DNA of 64,000 nt. Source: Azorinus chamasolen (taxonomy: Eukaryota > Mollusca > Bivalvia > Cardiida > Solecurtidae). Positions 44,658 through 55,421 of the stretch are shown piece by piece. A program made the position numbers and the translations under genes. The notes beneath the pieces were generated by a model. It searched no databases and was not told the DNA's origin. It saw nothing but the letters and a program-made list of their open reading frames with translations. The DNA lies in assembly GCA_963576725.1 (NCBI GenBank), contig OY755241.1, positions 682,001 to 746,000 on the forward strand, given 5' to 3'. Each line of letters opens with the position of its first letter. Within the stretch, counting starts at the first letter, position 1.

Positions 44658-44960
44658 TCGGTTTGCAAAGGCATAGAAAGGCGTATTTATGGAGTAAAGG
44701 GTTAATCCGTCATCTCATGCATACTTGTACAAGTTCATGACAGTATGGGTATTGATTAGAACAACTTTATTCTTGCATATGAATACAGGAGTTTTTGGCA
44801 ATGGCAAAAACTGTAGAATCAGATCTATACCGTGCCATAAGCAAACAGAACAGACACTGATGAGACGGCTACTGATCTGGCTCTATTGTTTGCAAAGGAG
44901 AAAATTTGGTATTTTGGTGTAAATGGAAATAGTGTTGGAAAGTAACTAAGAAGATGAATA
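44658..44960. mobile_element. TTAA-A right end and an adjoining TTAA-A copy
   Basis: aaggcgtatttatggagtaa and agggttaa end one copy; the next has core agacactgatgagacggcta with eroded arms. Confidence 0.55.
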
Positions 44961-44964
44961 TAAC

Positions 44965-45221
44965 TTAATCCTATCCTTCGTTTAAACGCATTTTCACGCA
45001 TTTGCAAACAGAGTAGACCCAGATCAGATAGCTCCCAGAGGAACCGTCTGACCAGGGTCTGCTCTGTTTGCTAATAGAATTTGAAAGACATGTTTCTTTA
45101 GTTTCTAAAATGGCTTTGCTATTGATAAATCCATCTTACATATTTCAATGTAACTATATTGTTGATGAATATTCAGTAGGTATTGAAATTTGTAATGAAT
45201 ATAGAACAGGGAAAGCGTTAA
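44965..45221. mobile_element. TTAA-A MITE (ttccctgttc subtype)
   Basis: ttaatcctatccttcgttta to aacagggaaagcgttaa; core gatagctcccagaggaaccg. Confidence 0.8.
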
Positions 45222-45280
45222 ATCCTTAACCTGGTAGATTTGTGCATTTATCTGTGCCTGTCCTGTTTGAAAATGCAACT

Positions 45281-45500
45281 TAAGCCTTTCCCTGTTGAAT
45301 ATACATGATTCATGAAAGAAATAATGACACCATTTATTTTTAGAATGACATATGAACACTTGACTTTTGGCTCAGGCTCCACTTGCAGAACCAGATCTAT
45401 ATCATACCATAAGCAAACAGAACTTTTTCAAACATCTTGGATCCTGATGAGACACCGAGTAACTCGACGTCTTATCAGGATCCAAGCTGTTTGACACTGA
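45281..45500. mobile_element. Chimeric TTAA-A / TTAA-D MITE
   Basis: A TTAA-A left half ends ccataagcaaacagaac and is followed at once by a complete D core, tcttggatcctgatgagaca with its inverse. Confidence 0.68.
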
Positions 45501-45589
45501 ACGTCGGGATAACTCTAATAAAAAGTTCATTCCTTCCAAATCGTACAATACAAAATTGCTCTAAAAAAGTAAAATATATCGCTACAGAT

Positions 45590-45760
45590 ACAGTTTAATA
45601 CAGGTCTACAGTAATACAGGAGTTTTCAGAATTACTTTAGACCTGTATTAAGCTGTGGCCTTGAGGAATTGTTCAGATTAGAAATCGGATGACTCGAACT
45701 TCTGTTATCTCGAACTAATCCGTATGGTCCCTTGAAGTTCGAGTAATCGAAGTTCAACTC
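45590..45760. mobile_element. TA-C variant, reverse orientation
   Basis: gtttaatacaggtctacagt, then agacctgtattaagctgtgg and gttcgagtaatcgaagttca. Confidence 0.68.
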
Positions 45761-46059
45761 GTCTGGTCAGACTCTCCTATGTTTCCCTTTGACATGATAT
45801 ACATTGGAATCTACAGGGTTTGTTTGTTTGGGGTTTTTTTCAAAGTAAAACATTTTCTTGTAACTTTTACATTATAAACCTTCAGCTAACAAATGAACCT
45901 AAAAGGCGTACAGCTTTATAGTATTGTACCGAGCGCCACTACCATATGATATTGATGTACCCAGTCACGTATTAAGTTAATTCGCGACTGGGTACACCAA
46001 CACCATATTAACAAACTAACCCTTTACCTGTTCAATATTCAAATAAGAAATAACGACAT

Positions 46060-46620
46060 CATTGTCATGTATAGGATATATGTTCATTATAATGTATAGC
46101 ATATATGTATAGCATACTTGTATAGGTTCATTGTCATGTATAGCATATTTGTAAAGTAGATGTGTTCCTTGTAATGTATAGCATATATGTCCACTGTAAT
46201 GAATAGCATAGTTGTTTATTAAAAATGATTAGCATATATGATTATTGTAATGTTTAGCACATATTTCTATTTTAGTATTTGGCATATGTATAGGTTCATT
46301 GTCATGTATAGCATATATGTTTGTTATAAATGCACAGCAAATGTGTAAAGTATATGTGTTCATTGCAATGTATAGCGTATTTGATCATTAAAAATGCATA
46401 GCATATATGCTTGTTGTAATGTTATGTGCCATTGTAATGTATAACATATATACCCATTCAGGCAATTGGAATATTTAGCATTGATGTTTAGCATGTATTT
46501 CATTGTAATGTTTAGCATATGTACCATTGTAATATATAGCATATATGCTCATTGTAATGTATTACGATTTACATATATTTTCATTGCAATATATAGCTTA
46601 TGGGTTACGTAATTTGTAAC
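46060..46620. repeat. Degenerate tandem repeat
   Basis: Irregular units of about 22 bp around cattgtaatgtatagcatat. It lies in intron 1. Confidence 0.75.
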
Positions 46621-46659
46621 ATGCATGTTCTCACACAAACACATGTTAAGATTTCAATA

Positions 46660-46862
46660 TGAAATACTAATGTCTAGGCTCCTGTAGGAGCCTTCTGTTC
46701 AGGACCTGCTCTATTCACGTACGAAATATTACAGCCCTGATTCATGGGTTTTTTGTCGTGGTAAAAAGTCCCTTTTTCTTGAGGGGTACTATAAATATTT
46801 AGCTATGTTATAGATTAGTTATTTCTTATAATTATGAAGTATCATCCAGTAAAGGGTTAAGC
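46660..46862. mobile_element. TTAA-A MITE, degraded
   Basis: ggctcctgtaggagccttct and ccagtaaagggttaag. Confidence 0.55.
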
Positions 46863-47019
46863 TTATGGTGAATTCACCCGGTCCTTAAGATAGGATGAGT
46901 TTATTTCCTGTATGGCGTTAAGTGATTTTTCTACATTTATTGTTGTGTCCGTTATCTATTCATCTTGCCCGGATCTGGTGCTAGTTCCAGTTCAGTGCTG
47001 AAGACGATACAGAAATAAA

Positions 47020-47328
47020 GTCAACAGGAATTCTAGTAGGGAAGAATTTCGATACTTTTAGGCAGAAAGTCATGCAGGAGCTTTCTGCATGACTTTCACC
47101 CTGTATTAAGCTATCGTCTGTCTCCAAGAGTGATATTATACTAAAATTAGCGACTTTGTTTTATTTTTCGCCCACAAACCTTTCTTGCTACTCATTAGAA
47201 CTTATAAGTACATTTGTATTACGAATGATTAACAACTAAAGTGTAGAAAACCAATGTACAGTAAAATCCCTCTAAACCGGAATTCCAACAGAGAAGATTT
47301 TACATACTTTTAGGCAGGTAAAAACTAT
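47020..47328. mobile_element. TA-C fragments in intron 1
   Basis: One core (gtcatgcaggagctttctgc, 47070-47120) and one left end (cagtaaaatccctctaaacc at 47260). Confidence 0.6.
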
Positions 47329-47410
47329 ATATATCGACTGGCATTTGGTAAAACGGCAGTATTCTCTAGTAGTGGTTATCAGAGACAAGCTAGACTTTTA
47401 ATGATCTTAC

Positions 47411-47486
47411 CCGTTGACACAACCGCACCCAGCATCAATAACAGGAGAAGAGACCTTGCGAACATAACTCGGTATAGTTGCCTCAT
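47411..47486 (-). CDS. Exon 1: start codon and signal peptide
   Basis: The exon encodes 25 residues beginning MRQLYRVMFARS, then a leucine-rich core (LLLLLMLGAVV) and ST, which is a typical secretory signal with cleavage expected near the exon end. It ends in phase 1 (ACG G) before a consensus donor gtaag. The split codon joins the two bases of exon 2 to give Glu. The open frame extends further upstream with earlier Met codons, so a longer N-terminus is possible. I chose the Met at 47486 because it sits just before the hydrophobic core; the second Met (residue 8) is another option. No promoter motif was identified upstream. Confidence 0.75.
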
Positions 47487-47489
47487 TAT

Positions 47490-48370
47490 CCACTTCCTGT
47501 CTGTATTATCCGTAAAATATGTTATATCCGAATTCACGAAATGTACCACATATAAAACACTAGTTTGATATCCACAGCTCAAATACAGACTAGATTATCC
47601 TCGTTCTTAATCCGAAGTTACTGTCGTTCGTTTTATTTGCGTGACACGTAATACTCTACCATACTATCCTTCATTCTACTCTCTCATTGTATTAGCATCA
47701 GTCATGCGAATCAATAATACATGTCCGTGTACTTCAATAATCGGGTAGAATAATACTTGTTAATTCTCTAAACAAACTGCACCCGAAATTCCCAATACCC
47801 TGTCCATTGTGAACCCCGGGTGATTCAGTGACCAGTGTATACAAAGGACATGGGTTTAACACACGTTGATTCACACTTTTTCATCGAGGTTAACATATAC
47901 CCTTAAAGGTAAAATATACAATTACATTTTCTTTGATATTATCGAGCGGACACGGTTGGCTGAACACATAGCTCGGAAAAACGTCCACTGCCGTATTCAT
48001 TCGAATGAGATTTGGTTAAATCACCACCATAGGCATGTCCGTGAAAAAATAACGATAGTGTGTATCCAGATTAAACGCTGGGTAACTTTGTATATTTTAT
48101 TGGGACATTGAAACATAAAGCAGACGATGATATTGACAGACGAATTTTATTTGGCGGTGAAAGGGTTAGTGTCAACCGGCGTGACCTTTAAGGTCGTGTC
48201 TGTATAGTTTCAAAAGTGGTCAATCGGACAATTAAAGCCCCGGTGGCCTTTGATTTCAGCGACATATAGACCATTTGAAAGCTGATTTTTATTTAAAAGT
48301 GAAATGGTCCATCATTCATAAAACCAACAGAGTTCATTCAGTATGAAAGGGTATAATTTGTGAGAGGATT
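47490..48370. other. 5' flank of the gene; no promoter or other gene recognised
   Basis: Low-repeat sequence compared with its surroundings. I could not identify a TATA box, initiator or CpG cluster with confidence. Confidence 0.4.
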
Positions 48371-48377
48371 TTGAATG

Positions 48378-48447
48378 GCAAACTGTGCAGACCCTGATCA
48401 GTGAATTTCTCTAGGAATCATCTGATCTGGATATACACTGTTTGCAA
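48378..48447. mobile_element. E-like palindromic core, solo
   Basis: gcaaactgtgcagaccctga against ctgatctggatatacactgt. Confidence 0.55.
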
Positions 48448-48507
48448 ATACCAGTACATTCTCTGGGTTTATTGTCATGGTAACGGACACTGTTTCATGT
48501 TCATCTG

Positions 48508-48672
48508 TTAACTCGTTCACTCATATGAACGCCTTTTCACGCATTTGCAAACAGAGTAGACCCAGATGAGCCGTCTGACCAGTGTCTGCTCTGTTTGCTT
48601 ACGACATTATATAGACCTGAGTCCACGGTTTTTGTCAAAACAAATATAAATTTTGAACAGGTAAAGGGTTAA
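48508..48672. mobile_element. TTAA-A MITE, core apex deleted
   Basis: ttaactcgttcactcatatg to aacaggtaaagggttaa. Confidence 0.77.
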
Positions 48673-48720
48673 TTTGTTCGACCACATAAATTGTTAGTGA
48701 GACTGTACATTTGTACCATG

Positions 48721-48969
48721 TTAACCCTTTCCCTCATAGAAACGTGTTTTTACGCATTTGCAAACAGAGAAGACCCAGATCAGACGGCTCCTAGAGGAGC
48801 CGTCTGATCAGGGTCTGCTCTGTTTGCTTTTGACATGCTATAGATATGATTTTACAGTTTTTGTCAAAGCAAACAAAATCCTTGGAAAATTTATATTATA
48901 GAATTTCAGCTAATAAATATTCATGATGTCATTATTTCTTACATGAATACAGAACAGGGAAAGGGTTAA
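48721..48969. mobile_element. TTAA-A MITE, complete with perfect apex
   Basis: TTAACCCTTTCCCTCATAGA to acagggaaagggttaa; core cggctcctagaggagccgtc. Confidence 0.88.
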
Positions 48970-48984
48970 CCATTAATGCAATGA

Positions 48985-49510
48985 ATATTTATGTAAGGAA
49001 TACTGTACTGACTGTATGGATAGTTGTACTGTACTGACTGTATAGATAGTTGTACTGTACTGACTGTATGGATAGTTGTAATGTACTGACTGTATGGATA
49101 GTTGTACTGTACTGACTGTATGGATAGTTGTACTGTACTGACTGTATGGATATACTGTACTGACTGTATGGATATACTGTACTGACTGTATGGATAGTTG
49201 TACTGTACTGACTGTATGGATATACTGTACTGACTGTATGGATAGTTGTACTGTACTGACTGTACGGATAGTTGTACTGTACTGACTGTATGGATAGTTG
49301 TACTGTACTGACTGTACGGATAGTTGTACTGTACTGACTGTACGGATAGTTGTACTGTACTGACTGTACGGATGGTTGTACTGTACTGACTGTATGGATA
49401 GTTGATACTGTACTGACTGTATGGATAGTTGATGCTAACACTGTACTGACTGTATGGATAGTTGTACTGTACTGACTGTATGGATAGTTGTACTGTACTG
49501 ACTGTATATA
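48985..49510. repeat. 26-bp minisatellite upstream of the gene
   Basis: About 20 units of tactgtactgactgtatgga plus tagttg, some shortened by loss of the last bases. It lies 1.5 kb upstream of the start codon. The minus-strand ORF over it is repeat-derived. Confidence 0.93.
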
Positions 49511-49722
49511 TATTGGATGCTGAATAGTGTTTATATTACTTACTTTTCATGGTGCACTAAGATATGTGCAGTTGAACTCGACACGTCGAACTTGATAAAT
49601 GGAACTTCGGGATAACTCGAAGTAAAAGTTCGGTCCTTCCAAACTTTACAATACAGAAGTGTTCTAAAATGCATATTTAGGAATGTAGTGTCGCCTTAAG
49701 CTAGCCTCCCTGTTCAAAATCC

Positions 49723-49964
49723 TTAACCTTTTACTCCATAAATACTTATGTAAGACACAATTACATCATGAATATTGACTGGCTGGAACTTTTGTATGAC
49801 TTGTGAACACAGATACTTTTGCCATTTCAGAAACTGTAGGATCCGATTTACATTATTTCATAGGCAACCGGAACAGACCTCCATCAGACAGTAGGAGCCA
49901 TGTGATTTGGGTCTACTCTGTTTGCAAATGCGTTAAAAGGCGAGAATATTGAGCAAAGAGTTAA
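49723..49964. mobile_element. TTAA-A MITE
   Basis: ttaaccttttactccataaa to tgagcaaagagttaa; left core arm partly lost. Confidence 0.78.
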
Positions 49965-50071
49965 GCAGGCACGCAAACGTTGTTTTCAAATGCTTGTGCT
50001 ACTGTGCCCCGCCACGTCAGCTGAGAGTGATAATATACGATTGTTTTACCAAATGAATATTCATGTAATAT

Positions 50072-50284
50072 GTAACCCTTACTGTGCGGAACACGAGTCA
50101 CTAATGTCATTTGCAAACAGTGTAGACACAGATAAGATGGCTCATAGAGGAACCCTCTCACCAGGGTCTGCACTGTTTGTTATGTTACTCTTTTCTTTTA
50201 AAAAATCCCTAAATATTTACCATAAGCTTGACCTGTTTGAATTATGGAAGAGTCCATTTGAACATTCAGCGTCGTAAGGGTTAA
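50072..50284. mobile_element. TTAA-E MITE
   Basis: gtaacccttactgtgcggaa to cagcgtcgtaagggttaa; core agatggctcatagaggaacc. Confidence 0.82.
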
Positions 50285-50470
50285 TGGCTGTATGGATATT
50301 AGTTAACTGAATTCTATAATGACGTCATGAACAATGGACTCGTCTATCTTTGTAGAAACCAAATGCAAACAGAACAGACCCAATCAGGACAACTCCTACA
50401 GGAGCTGTCTGATTTGTGTCTACGCATATGATGATGCGTAGAAATATATCTCTGTCAAGGAAAAGGGCAA
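50285..50470. mobile_element. TTAA-A MITE, degraded
   Basis: Core ggacaactcctacaggagct with gcaaacagaacagaccc before it. Confidence 0.62.
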
Positions 50471-50479
50471 ATGTGTAAC

Positions 50480-51190
50480 GAACAGAAACATAAATACTAT
50501 GCAACTTATGATTTCATACACAAAATACATTTTTATTTTATATTTCATTTACTTTTCATATCCGCTCTATTCAGCAAGGTTTATAAGTGTGAGGTTGGGT
50601 ACCCATAAACCTGGTTTAAGCCTCCAGTGGCCACTTTTGGCTACTGACCGTTCCAAGGCGGTACTCCTACTTCACCCTATGGTCTTGTTTGTTATTTTAT
50701 ATGGTTAATGTTTTGAATCTTGGTGTGCGCTCTGTCACGTTTTGTCTTATAATTGTGCCCTATCCTGTCTGGTGATTCTTGGTACCGTGTCCATTCGTGT
50801 GTGGCTCTCCCTGTTTCTTTCACGATTAGAAAGTTTGCACCATGGGCGAAACTATATTATCCCATTATCAAATATAGCAGACTCCTGTCTGATCTGGAAC
50901 TATTCTATTTACAAAGACGGTTAAAGGAGTATAATAATATTACTGTCTACGGAATGAACGCTTAAAACAGGTCCGTTCAGGGTGACTGGTTTTGTGGACT
51001 GATATTGCAATTTATGAAACTAGCTGATGTGTCATGCGAGGCGCGTCGGGTAGACTGCACCTACTGCACGTAACCCCTATCCCGCTACGGTAAATAGTTG
51101 AAAAATAAAGTATCTAGTTAGTCTACTTTCAGCCCGCTTAGCCGACTGTACATTTACTCCCCTAGTCATTGAGCCATTCGCCTAGAATTG
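50480..51190. other. No gene recognised; possible interspersed repeat at 50600-50840
   Basis: Open frames of 60-70 codons overlap here in two plus frames, including gttgggtacccataaacctg and gtttaagcctccagtggcca. They lack splice context and protein similarity that I can name. Confidence 0.4.
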
Positions 51191-51214
51191 TCACTATGAT
51201 AATGGAAAGTGGCT

Positions 51215-51465
51215 CTTTATCTCATGAATATTCATGTATAATAATAGATAATAATGACATCATTAACCCTTTATCTCATGAATATTCATGTAGAATAATA
51301 GATATTAATGACATCATTAACCCTTTATCTCATGAATATTCACTTAGAGTAATAGATAATAATGACGTCATTAACCCTTTATCTCATGAATATTCATGTA
51401 GAATAATAGATAATAATGACGTCATTAACCCTTTATCTCATGAATATTCATGTTAATAAATAATG
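51215..51465. repeat. 54-bp satellite derived from a TTAA-A terminus
   Basis: Nearly five units of ttaaccctttatctcatgaa with tattcatgtagaataataga and taataatgacgtca. This matches the end and subterminal region of TTAA-A elements, so one element end was tandemly amplified. Confidence 0.9.
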
Positions 51466-51549
51466 ACGCCAGGTATATTACCCAAATTCATTTTAATGAT
51501 GGAAAATTGACACGAGACTCATACGAATTCGTGTAGTCCTGAGAGATAT

Positions 51550-51799
51550 TTAACCCTTTCCCTGTTCTGTATTTAGGCCTAATTTCAATACCTACTGATT
51601 ATTCATTAAGAAAATAGTTGTAAAGAAATATGGTAGGTGGAACAGTGTAGACATTTAAGAAAGTAAAGAAACAGATCAATCAGATTCTTTTAGCAAACAG
51701 AGCAGACCCTGATCAGACGGCTCCTCTAGGAGCCGCCTGATCTGGGTCTACCCTGTTTGCAAATGCTTGAAAACACGTTTATATGAGGGAAAGGGTTAA
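51550..51799. mobile_element. TTAA-A MITE (ttccctgttc subtype), complete
   Basis: TTAACCCTTTCCCTGTTCTG to atgagggaaagggttaa; core cggctcctctaggagccgcc. Confidence 0.87.
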
Positions 51800-52090
51800 C
51801 CTTTTATCTGGAAGAGACTCATTTTTACGTTTTTGCGCCCAGATCAGACGGTCCCTGTTTGCTTACTGAATGATATAGACCTGGTTCTAGTTTCTGTTCT
51901 TGTTGTGTTCATATATACCATTATAAAAATCAGCTACTACCTCCACACATAGATCTACGATTGTTGACGCTTTTGCAAACAGAGTAGATCCAGATCGGAC
52001 GGCTCCTATATGACCAGGGTCTTCTCTGTTTAGTTATGAAATAACATAAGTATGATTCTCGTGTCAATTTTCCATCATAGCAATGTTTAA
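51796..52090. mobile_element. Two TTAA-A fragments
   Basis: The first starts at the shared TTAA (ttaaccttttatctggaaga). The second has gcaaacagagtagatccaga near 51973. Confidence 0.62.
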
Positions 52091-52099
52091 TAACAGGCA

Positions 52100-53100
52100 A
52101 AGAGAAGGCAATTCAGCTGGCTAGAATAAATACAAAATCGGGTACTGTTTGATGTGACAGGTAAACTAGCGGTCACAGGTTACATTTCGCGAGCACTGGA
52201 AAAGTGTTCAATGAAGCGTGACGCCACCTGCCGCTATTTGACCACTGACAGTTGTTTTGCTTTTGTTGTCGTTGTAAATGATTGCCAGATCGGCCTATAC
52301 GTCCAGCTTAGAACAGACGAACTAATGGTCAGAATTCAGCTTTTTATCCTGAAGAAAAATACTTTTTACGCTCAGATATGTGCACACAACATACATGGAG
52401 CTGTTTTAATATTGTCTTCAAAAGTTTTGAAAGAAGCTACACCAGAAAAAAGTCCATGATTAACGTGAAGGAGGGTTATTTGTTTGTTCTGATATGTTTT
52501 TATACAGATCTAAAGTACTCGGTATGGCAATATTATCGGAAAGGTTTGACCTGGCACTGTATGAGTATTTCGCCTTTTTCCGTAAGCAATATTTATCTTT
52601 CCAAACACACAATTGAAGAATGCGCCACTATCCAATGACTCTATATGCTTTTTAATGTAGTACATGCGTTGGCAGATCACTGGTTTAATCACAGCAGTAC
52701 TGATATTAGGGTACGTTCGCGTACCACCGTAGTTGTTTTTTACATACATAATATTCGAAAGATCTGAGATTTGTTAAATTCTTTTGGGCAGGTGGGTGTA
52801 TGCTGTCCACGAAAAACAAATCGTCTGTGTGAATTGTATACAGTGGAACTTGTCTTAGACAAACTATATTAACAATGTATACGTGATCAGATATATTAAC
52901 GCCTGAAGTGGTCATCTATTTAGGTGAAGACACAACAGATGCCGCCAGTATGGACAGCAGAACTGACACAGCCAGCGATTCTGAATTGTTTTGATTGTTG
53001 AATATCTATGTACGGTATTCTTGTAGAGTGAACGAATGAACTGGATATTAAAAAATGAATAAAAGAATGAAAAAATGAAGAAAATAAACAATGATAACAG
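52100..53100. other. Unique-looking sequence, no gene assigned
   Basis: Holds a plus ORF of 101 codons (52154-52459) and others of 69-86 codons, none recognised. A minus-strand hydrophobic stretch near 52930-52975 (LAVSVLLSILAASVVSS) looks like a signal peptide but lacks an upstream Met. Confidence 0.4.
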
Positions 53101-53105
53101 ATGTA

Positions 53106-53106
<1 letters not shown>

Positions 53107-53144
<38 letters not shown>
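53107..53144. repeat. (ACT)n microsatellite
   Basis: About 13 uninterrupted act triplets. Confidence 0.97.
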
Positions 53145-53145
<1 letters not shown>

Positions 53146-53413
53146 AATACAAGAAAGATAATCCTTTACAGATAAAAAATAGCGCTTATGGAATTGCCTC
53201 GCTTTACCACAAGTGCCACTTCGCTTTGCCAGTAAAGTGTATAAATAGTGTGTTCTATAAATGGACCAAAAAGGAAGTTTGTTCAATGAAAGAAAGTGGG
53301 TGTGGGCGTATCTAAATAGTAGTTACGAGGACGTGTCAAAAATTGATGTCACCCCATGGCAAAATAAACACCAATGAAAGACGTATATTTATTTTCACTT
53401 CATTCCTTCAAAG

Positions 53414-54257
53414 TACAGGAAAACCCCTCAAATGCGACCACCTTATGAATGGAAATAAATTTCTCACATAACTCCCCTTATCGCCGGCTTAGAACAACGG
53501 GTTAAGTTTCTCTGATCTTTAACACGTGTAAGAACACTTTAGAACATATATGACGTCAAACCATGGAAACTGATATATTACATGTCATTAAAACGGCGAA
53601 AATACACTGTTTTAGTTATGTGAGAAAAAGATGCTCGTTGTCTTTTAAGATCACATGTTCCTAAACTCAGCAAGATTTTTTTATTAAGCTCGCCAAAGGC
53701 TCGTTTAATAACATTTTCTAAGGCTCGTTTAGGAACATGTGATCTTAAAAGACAACTCCTCTATTTCTCACATAACTTCCCTTATCTCCGGGTTAGAACA
53801 ACGGTTTAAGATTCCCTGATCTGTAACACGTGTAAGAACACTTTACAACATATATGACGTCATATGACGTCAAACCATGGAAAACGATGTTTACATGTCA
53901 TGTAAACGGCGAAAATACACTATTTTTGTTATGTGAGAAAAAGAATCTGATGCTCGTTTTCTTTTAAGATCACATGTCCCTAAACTCACCAAGAAAATGT
54001 TATTAAGCTCGCCAAGGCTCGCTTAATAACATTCCCTAAGGCTCGTTTAGGAACATGTGATCTTAAAAGACAACTCGCAACAGATCCTCTATTTTTAAAA
54101 GCAGGTGATTGCTTAATGCAGGTCGAAAGTTATACAGAAAGCTCCTGCAGGAACTTTCTGCACAACTTTCGACCTGCATTAAGCTACCACATGCATTTAA
54201 GACCCAGAATTATACACCTTTTTGGTGCTCGCATTAGAGGGGGGGGTTTGACTGTAC
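53414..54257. mobile_element. TA-C MITE split by a 610-bp foldback insertion
   Basis: Left end tacaggaaaacccctcaaat and gcgaccaccttatgaatgg at 53414-53455. The core gaaagctcctgcaggaactt and the end ggtttgactgta are at 54085-54257. The two parts complement each other. Confidence 0.75.
53460..54080. mobile_element. Tandemly duplicated foldback element
   Basis: Two copies (about 53460-53755 and 53763-54075). Each has tctcacataactccccttat facing agttatgtgagaaaaaga and a hairpin gtcttttaagatcacatgtt with its inverse. The copies differ by small indels, for example a repeated tgacgtcata. Confidence 0.83.
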
Positions 54258-54437
54258 TCTCCTTTATTCAACACACAAAGTTTCAATCTATTAATCCAAT
54301 TTCAAATGCTTTTCTGTGTTCTTCTTTATGTATACCTCTACACAATTGAAACAATGCAACCCCGAGTCCCTTTCTTGTCCCGTAGCGACACCCCTGTAGA
54401 TGCTTTTTCATTCTAGGGAAGAGGAAAAATGTCACAG

Positions 54438-54628
54438 GGTACCAGGTCTGGCGAGTAGGGAGAGTGGCCGAGAACAAGCCACAGGGTACCAAGTCTGGCG
54501 AGTAGGGAGAGTGGTCGAGAACAAGCCACAGGGTACCAAGTCTGGCGAGTAGGGAGAGTGGTCGAGAACAGGCCACTGGGTACCAAGTCTGGCGAGTAGG
54601 GAGAGTGGTCGAGAACAGTCACACGCTT
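54438..54628. repeat. 47-bp tandem repeat inside the mariner relic
   Basis: Four copies of gggtaccaagtctggcgagt with agggagagtggtcgagaaca. The segment encodes the SPYSPDLVP motif. Confidence 0.93.
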
Positions 54629-54730
54629 TCTTTCCAGGAAGACCTTCACAGTGGTACCCTTGTGGGGCGTCGCGATGTCATGTAGGAGGAATAAGCCCTT
54701 CATGCCAGTGCTTGGGCTTTGTTTTCTGTA

Positions 54731-54934
54731 ATACATTCAAACCGCTCTATGACGGCCATTAAATTGTGTTAATTAGTTGTTATTTAAGACAGGTGGCTGC
54801 TTAAAGCAAGGTGTAGTAAAACAACGCTCCTATAGGAGCGTTTTGTTTTACTTTCGCCTTGTTTTAAACAGCCACCTGCCTTAAATACAAAATACTTGAT
54901 GTAATTTAGCGGCCGTTATAGGGAGGTTTAACTG
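54731..54934. mobile_element. TA-C MITE inserted in the mariner relic
   Basis: ttcaaaccgctctatgacgg to ttatagggaggtttaactg; core acgctcctataggagcgttt. Confidence 0.8.
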
Positions 54935-55194
54935 TACTTGTCCACTTTTGCTAACACTTTAATTCCATCGTTTTTGCGATGCTGGGCCTATGTCCTTGTT
55001 TAGTTGCCTATATGCTTTTGGTAATTTTGCGCGTTGGTTAAAAAAAGTGGAACCACTTCATCTCCAGTCACAATGTTGGCACATTTGTGACTACTGTATT
55101 TCGGGAATATTTTGATGTTATTGGCCATGTTTTAGACAAAATGTGTGTGACTTTAGTTCATATATGTTCGCGATACTGCATTAGCCAAATCTTT

Positions 55195-55275
55195 GATGAT
55201 TCTGTAAAAGTCCATATGAGCAAATGCTCTATTTATCCCATTGGTTTCAAAAGTATACATGCACAATTAAGAAAT
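55195..55275. mobile_element. TTAA-B fragment
   Basis: ttctgtaaaagtccatatga and gagcaaatgctctatttatc; one core arm only. Confidence 0.55.
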
Positions 55276-55277
55276 GA

Positions 55278-55421
55278 ATGACGTGATCCCGGTGTTCATT
55301 GGGTTATGCAACGCATAGCTTTACGAGCAAAGTTAGTGAAGCCCGAAGGGCTTCACGTGAATCTTTGCTCGTAAAGCTATGCGTTGCATAACCCAATGAG
55401 CACCGGGAGCACGTCATTTAT
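55278..55421. repeat. Large imperfect palindrome (foldback)
   Basis: Arms of about 65 bp: tgttcattgggttatgcaac and gcatagctttacgagcaaag pair with the reverse strand ending gcacgtcatt; apex gaagcccgaagggcttc. Confidence 0.88.

Larger units (their letters stand above)
642..47486 (-). other. Gene span: secreted protein with tandem PLAC-like six-cysteine modules (18 exons seen, 3' end missing)
   Basis: The minus-strand gene runs from ATG at 47486 to beyond the left edge. Eighteen exons were placed by reading splice signals. Each has AG before it and GT after it, and the open frame passes every junction without a stop. The order is signal peptide, a four-Cys domain, then 15 modules. Modules are symmetric phase 1-1 exons, so any one could be lost or duplicated without a frameshift. 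PLAC domains normally end secreted matrix or protease-like proteins (papilin, lacunin, ADAMTS-like) as a single copy. A long run of them is unusual. ShK-like folds are an alternative, because they also hold six cysteines, but the adjacent CC favours PLAC. No catalytic domain is visible. Function unknown; an extracellular structural or inhibitory role is inference. Confidence 0.8.
54283..55080 (-). pseudogene. Broken mariner-type transposase (C-terminal part)
   Basis: Minus-strand frames include IVTGDE (about 55065), LLHDIATPHKGTTV, HSPYSPDLVP and FLFPRMKKHLQG. These match the conserved order in mariner DD34D transposases: TGDE, then HDNA-like, then SPDLAPCDFFLFP. The reading frame is interrupted by a TA-C element (54731-54934), by three extra copies of a 47-bp segment and by a further frameshift. 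The N-terminal half was not found. It is dead, and old enough to host other insertions. Confidence 0.8.

Noticed and set aside
48989..49441. 150-residue minus-strand repeat ORF (STVQLSIQSVQYNYPY type)
   Set aside because: Pure minisatellite translation upstream of the gene; no splice or domain evidence.
49990..50277. 95-residue ORF with Cys and NSVDTD motif
   Set aside because: Lies in a TTAA-E MITE; the same peptide-like phrases (ANSVDPD, SGSALF) occur in many MITE copies and reflect the hairpin sequence.
52925..52990. Signal-peptide-like LAVSVLLSILAASVVSS on the minus strand
   Set aside because: No in-frame Met, a stop just upstream and no donor; not supportable as an exon.
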